Assembly: GCA_002118135.1 (NCBI GenBank)
Contig: BDIU01000136.1
Coordinates: forward strand, 310,001-374,000
Source: Trebouxia sp. TZW2008
Taxonomy: Eukaryota > Chlorophyta > Trebouxiophyceae > Trebouxiales > Trebouxiaceae
DNA: 64,000 bases
Direction of reading: 5' to 3'
Below are positions 59,886-64,000 of the stretch, piece by piece; positions within the stretch are counted from its first letter, which is position 1; each line of letters opens with the position of its first letter. The notes beneath the pieces are model-generated. The model was not told the origin of the DNA. It did not search any database and saw only the letters and a list, made by a program, of their open reading frames with translations. The position numbers were made by a program, and so were the translations under genes.

Positions 59886-60010
59886 GGGCATAAGTCTATG
59901 ACTCCCAAGTCTAAGGGCGCAAATTTATGAGGGTATAAGCTTACCAGGCCATAGGCTTCCAAGGGCGTAAACTTACAAGAGCATAAGCTTACAAGTGCAT
60001 AAGCTTGTGC
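59885..60010 (+). repeat. Short direct repeats straddling the bZIP stop codon
   Basis: cccaagtctaaggg, which includes the TAA stop, is repeated 29 bp later, with weaker copies after it. Then acttacaagagcataag and gcttacaagtgcataag form a 16-17-bp tandem. The tract makes the first 120 nt of the 3' UTR. Confidence 0.75.
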
Positions 60011-61230
60011 AAGTAAATTGGCATGTCCATATGGATCCATGCCAAATGTTTGTTTGTTTGTTGATGCAATTTTACAGCTGTCTGGGACTGTGCAATCACG
60101 GCCGATGCGGTTCTCTATGGTGGCAATTCTGCAGCTGCTAAGCCTGTGCACATCGTGACTGATGTGGCGTCACATGGCGGCAACATGGGGCATAGTTACT
60201 ATTGGTGAGGGATTAGCTGATCATGAAGATGTTGGCCATGTTGATGAAGCTAATGAGAAGTTGATGGCCAACATGGTCATCGTGACAAATTGATGGCGAT
60301 GTGTTGTCTGTGCATTGTAAGCACAGCATGTGATAGACTATTTGTTTGATCTTAAACAATTTGGATCAACTGGCCTTTGCCTGTGATGGCAAATCTGAGA
60401 ATCCAAGTCAAAATAAAGCCCCTGTGTGTCTGTGTCTTTGGTCTTTTATTTTTTTGTCTTGCCACACACTCTGGTGAGGGTACCCAAAACTGTTAAGGGT
60501 CACTGCTGGGTCTGCAAGTTTACTGATAGCCATACATAGGTGCAATGTGCTAGGAGCGTGCAGGCGGGGTGTGCGATGCAAATTTTTTTTGTGATGCATG
60601 TTGTTGAGGCCAAGCTTAGTTAGGAAGCAATTGCCTCAGAACTGCTTCATAAGCTGATGAGAATGAGGAAGAGCTATTTTTCCATTTGAGTTGCTGCACA
60701 CTCAATCATAGACCAGCTATACTAAGATCTCTGGCCAAATATCCAATTCATCATGCCCAAGGGTTGCTAGATTGACATGATGTGATGATGCCTGACGCTC
60801 AGGACGACTGGACGATGTCAAGAAGACAATACAATGTGACCTGAATTGTGCGATGATCTCAAACAGTAGATATAGCTTGCAACTCCCAGCGATCTTATTT
60901 GTCATGTGAACAATTGAGCTGTTCCAACTGTTGATGTCAAAGTTCTCAGCAGCCTCAAACTCAGTCTGAGTGTCTGTGCTCATGATCCCAAACATGCATG
61001 GACGAAGTTACCCCTGGCTGCTGCTGGGCATCAAACAATCAAGTTCTGTCAGTTTCAAATGATGCAGTGTTGTACTCCAATCTGGAAGCATTGTATAGAC
61101 AGGTATGCTTGCAGACATGTCGCTTGGCAGAATGACTTGGGCTACTGAGCTGCTCCTGTTCACAGAGGCTACAGTTATGACGCCTGAAGGCAAGAAGTTT
61201 GCTTGTTCCCTCCGTCTCCTTTTCCCTTTT
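59886..61230. other. Convergent spacer between bZIP and SOD genes
   Basis: Apart from the 3' UTR repeats of the bZIP gene there is an 11-bp inverted repeat (ATGTTGGCCAT at about 60229 with ATGGCCAACAT at about 60265), the bZIP TGTAA signal and the double-hairpin element copy at 61144-61205. No gene could be supported. Confidence 0.45.
61144..61205. repeat. Dispersed double-hairpin element, copy 3 (SOD 3' UTR)
   Basis: GCTCCTGT (61152-61159) pairs imperfectly with ACAGAGGC (61162-61169) inside a CTG/CAG pair. GCC-TGAA-GGC follows at 61182-61191. It lies about 25-85 nt beyond the Mn-SOD stop codon. Confidence 0.55.
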
Positions 61231-63285
61231 TCATTGGGTAGCTGGGGGCTGACCAGCTTTTGCCAGCTCCAAATTCTTGCTGACTTGACTCCAGTTGACA
61301 ACATTCCACCAGCTTTTCAAGTAGTCTGGCCTCTTGTTCTGGTACTTGAGGTAGTAGGCATGCTCCCAAACATCAAGCCCGAGAATGGGTGTGTGTGCGT
61401 CCTTGACAACAGCTTGCATCAAGGGGTTGTCTTGATTGCCTGCATGCAACCTCCAGCATTGCACAATGCGTGCCGTGGGAAAGGTTCTGAATGCTTGTGA
61501 CATTTGCCAAGCATCTCGTTTTATGACTGCAAAAGGTGCTGGCTATTTGTTGTGGACACACAGTCTCTGCCACAAATCATGCTGTGACTGCAGCATGTCT
61601 GTGTTGGACAAAGTATGCATTGGCATTTGATGGCGTACCACTGTGCTCCCTTCTGACAGCAAGATCGTGGTGCGGCACTCTGCACTTTGCTTTGCTACAC
61701 TATCAACCTCACATAATATGCACACTATATGCAGCAGACATCATCATGATGTCCGCCACACTTGCACAACATTGCCAGGAGACCGTCGACATCAGGCTTC
61801 AGAGCATAGGAGTTGCACACAAGACCAGTAGCATTTCTTCAGAAGAGGCATAGTTAGTGCAGTTGATACAGTTGTAGGGGACCACAACTTACTTGTGGTA
61901 GAAATGACCAACTTGCCAGAGCCATCAACACCCAGCCAGGCCCAACCAGAGCCAAAGACTGCTGCTGCCGCCTCATTAAACTTAGCCTGAAAGGCATTCA
62001 AGGAGCCCCACGCATCTTCGATGCCTTTTTTCAGTTCATCTGATGCTGCTGCCTGGTAGTCTGCCTCCTTGGACTGTGCTGGTGCAAGCACCTTCCAGAA
62101 GAAGGAGTGGTTCCAGTGACCCCCACCATTGTTTCTGACTGCTGTTGTGACGTCAGAGGGAATGTCTCTCGTGCCTACTCCTCTGTTTAGATCCTCCTGA
62201 ATACAGCAACTTGTTGAGGCACAAGATTATGCGGCGTTTATGTTGTGGACATCACAGCAAAGGAGAGGTTGCAGTGACTGCCCCTGTTGTTTCTGACTGC
62301 TGTTGTGACGTCGGAGGGGACGTCCCTTGTGCCTCCTGCCTTGTTGAGGTCCTCCTAGAAGTAGCAGTGTTGGGTTTCATTGATGTTGGACACAGCACTG
62401 CCAGCGTGATGTAGATGCCACCACTGCTCCTGAATACTGTTGAATTAACAGAAGAGTCATGACTTGCCAACTACAGCCTGAAGTCAAGGCGCCTTGCGAT
62501 GACGCCGGCGATTGTGTGCATCATTGCAACATGCACCAAGCTATTCAGCAAGCCAGGCATCAATGCCAGCAATTTATGACATTCTGCCTGTTTCTCACAA
62601 GGCAGTTTTGGGGACTGTGAAGCTAGTCAAGCCATGCAGATTGTCTCATGCGATGCTTGTGGGTCAACATGGCAGAAGGGCATCAGCAAAGGGCTAGATG
62701 ATGCCTGAAGTGCGCACCAGACTTTTGCCTTTCAAGGTAGGAGCTTGACTCAGCGCAGTCTGCAGCTTAGTCACATACGTTTGGTGGTGCTTGTCATGAT
62801 GGATCTGCATAGTGGTGGTGTCAATGTAAGGCTCCAGCGCATCCGGAGCATAAGGCAGTGGTGGCAGCTTGGAGGCGAGAGACGAGAGCTTGTCTGTGAT
62901 ACTTTCAGCATGTGCCTCGTTAACCGATGGACTGCCCTGCAGCACCCTGATTGTGATGGGCTCTGCAGTATGAGGTGCTGCGTCGGTAGTGCTTGCACAC
63001 GCTGTATGCAGGCTGGCAACAGGTCACACGGACCAGCCAGACTCCTGCTGCTAGGGTCGATGCCGCCAAAAGGCTCACGGTACGACCCATGCTGGACTGC
63101 CCCTGGGGTTGTCCGGATGGTCGATCAGCATTGGCTTTCAACGTGGCGCCTGCCGCTGACGATGCACGAAGCACGGAGGCGTTGTGGAGTCTGGAGCAAG
63201 CGGAGGACTGCGATGCAACCGTCAGCGGACTCCCGCGGAGGGCTGTCGAGGAGCCCAATCTAGAGATTGTATGCATGCTAAACAC
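61231..63285 (-). CDS. Manganese superoxide dismutase with N-terminal membrane segment
   Basis: Exon 1 (63285 to about 63020) encodes a Ser/Ala/Arg-rich presequence and a hydrophobic stretch [16 protein letters not shown]. Exon 2 (about 62941-62724) has [20 protein letters not shown] and the ligand-bearing [11 protein letters not shown]. Exon 3 (about 62202-61894) has [14 protein letters not shown] and [15 protein letters not shown]. The last exon has NQDNPLM, then [20 protein letters not shown] and WNVVNW, ending at 61231. The metal ligands (two His, then Asp and His in DVWEH) are present, and the Gly in [10 protein letters not shown] with the Gln in NQD marks the Mn type over the Fe type. 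It dismutates superoxide to oxygen and peroxide. The N-terminal hydrophobic segment recalls thylakoid-anchored Mn-SODs of cyanobacteria and suggests a plastid membrane location, which is inference. Confidence 0.9.
62186..62360 (-). repeat. Copy of the Mn-SOD exon 3 start and acceptor, 158-bp period
   Basis: The exon start (complement of [20 protein letters not shown], 62202-62143) has a diverged copy at about 62263-62356, sharing tttctgactgctgttgtgacgtc and tcctcct. The copy lies in the preceding intron and lacks a clean acceptor. Confidence 0.75.
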
Positions 63286-63868
63286 TACCGTGGCAAGTCT
63301 GCAGGCTGATCCCTTCCGACGCAGGTGAGCTCTCGATGCTTGTTACTGACTTTGAAATGTCAGACGGTGTCTACTCCTGCAGATGTCCGTGCTTCAGACC
63401 CGTTCTCGCATGCAGCGCATGCGCATTTCAAAACGCAAGATAGCATGCAGCACGTGCTCTAGGGCTGTGCCTGTTCACATACGTGAACTTCTTCTTCTGC
63501 TGCCAGAGTTCAGCTTGATAGTTTTGAAAGAAGCAGGCGATGTTTGGCATCAATGAAAATGTTAAGTGTCATGCACTGCTCAGCTAGGCGTCCTTGAAGA
63601 TGGTACTTTGGTAGCAAGAAATGGGGTAGTACACATTTGAGAGCGGCAGGGAGAAAGTAAAGTGGGTGCCAGGCAGCAGCTAACACGTAGATTTGGACTG
63701 TAGCTAGCAGCCATCCTGCACATATGCACCCGGAGTAACAGTACAGGTCTAATCTTATTCAAGTCCAGTACCCGATGGCATGCACCAGACACAACATCCA
63801 GCTGCAGCTTGCTAAATCACACAAAACTGACGACATCTATTGACTTCCTATAGCCTAGCTACTATGCT
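63286..63868. other. Spacer between SOD and the USP-like gene
   Basis: This is the presumed SOD promoter and the 3' UTR of the next minus gene. A minus ORF (63580-63792) has no recognised domain. Nothing else could be supported. Confidence 0.4.
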
Positions 63869-64000
63869 CTACATGTGCTCAAAGAACAGAACTGAGGCCT
63901 GGGTACGTCCCACAGCACACTTGTTGACGACATTGGCCCAGGTGCCCACTCTTTGCATGCTTGCGTCATCAAACATGCACCAGCTGTTGTCTGGCATGAG
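63869..64000 (-). CDS. C-terminal end of a ubiquitin carboxyl-terminal hydrolase (USP)-like protein, cut by the window edge
   Basis: On the minus strand from 64000 the frame reads MPDNSWCMFDDASMQRVGTW, then ANVVNKCAVGRTQASVLFFE and a stop at 63869-63871. This matches the last two strands of the USP catalytic fold in the USP53/54 group and plant USP-related proteins (W-x-x-F-D-D-x-x-V, then W-x-x-V-x-x-C-x-x-G-x-x-Q-P-x-x-L-x-F/Y). USPs remove ubiquitin from substrates; members of this subgroup are often catalytically weak. The catalytic Cys box would lie beyond the window, so activity cannot be judged. Confidence 0.65.
   Translation of the reverse strand, partial: LMPDNSWCMFDDASMQRVGTWANVVNKCAVGRTQASVLFFEHM

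Noticed and set aside
60180..60300. Structured RNA gene from the gatgttggccatg / gatggccaacatg inverted repeat
   Set aside because: Only 11 bp pair and the surrounding gatg-rich sequence is low complexity; no further support.

Overview
The window looks like nuclear DNA of a green alga, most likely a trebouxiophyte chlorophyte. The genes are intron-rich with short exons and GT-AG introns. TGTAA-type polyadenylation signals lie downstream of several stop codons. The families present (PTB-type phosphate transporter, GAF/PAS-TKL kinase, chloroplast ABCD2-like transporter, membrane-anchored Mn-SOD, raffinose-synthase-like glycosyl hydrolase) fit a green-lineage phototroph. I see no bacterial-style operons, no CRISPR array, no intact transposon, and no tRNA or rRNA gene.

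Layout: (1) 214-429, last exon of a coiled-coil protein (+). (2) 1223-~8260, PiT/SLC20-type phosphate transporter homologue (+) that has lost both signature Asp residues. (3) 8650-9720 and ~10521-11675, a tandem pair of secreted/membrane PA-domain proteins (-), the second probably decayed. (4) 12268-18361, raffinose-synthase-like GH36 enzyme (+). (5) ~18731-22443, unrecognised gene (-). (6) 22901-24154, UBE2H-class E2 enzyme (+), fully resolved into six exons. (7) 25655-34763, XPB/ERCC3 helicase of TFIIH (-). (8) 36064-43623, GAF/PAS-TKL protein kinase with an N-myristoylation motif (-). (9) 44339-49964, chloroplast ABCD2-like ABC half-transporter (-). (10) 50255-54061, importin-alpha-like ARM protein (+), divergent from the ABC gene. 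(11) 55438-59885, bZIP factor with a possible DOG1/TGA-like C-terminal region (+). (12) 61231-63285, Mn superoxide dismutase with an N-terminal membrane segment (-). (13) 63869-64000, C-terminal end of a ubiquitin-specific-protease-like protein (-), cut by the window edge. The genes are ordinary, mostly single-copy eukaryotic genes and do not form a pathway.

The striking property is genomic. In nearly every multi-exon gene here, on both strands, one or more exons, or just the exon end with its splice donor or the exon start with its acceptor, are repeated in tandem in the adjacent intron. Periods include 76-77, 86, 93, 107, 118, 126, 134, 136, 151, 158, 192 and 205 bp. Copies are diverged, some are frameshifted, and many keep a plausible splice site. 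This looks like a genome-wide process of local segmental duplication spanning exon-intron junctions. It could be raw material for new introns, alternative exons or minisatellites. Further unexplained items are a dispersed element with two potential hairpins whose stem pairs vary in concert in three copies, a diverged inverted repeat pair 31 kb apart, and GC-rich perfect hairpins between genes.
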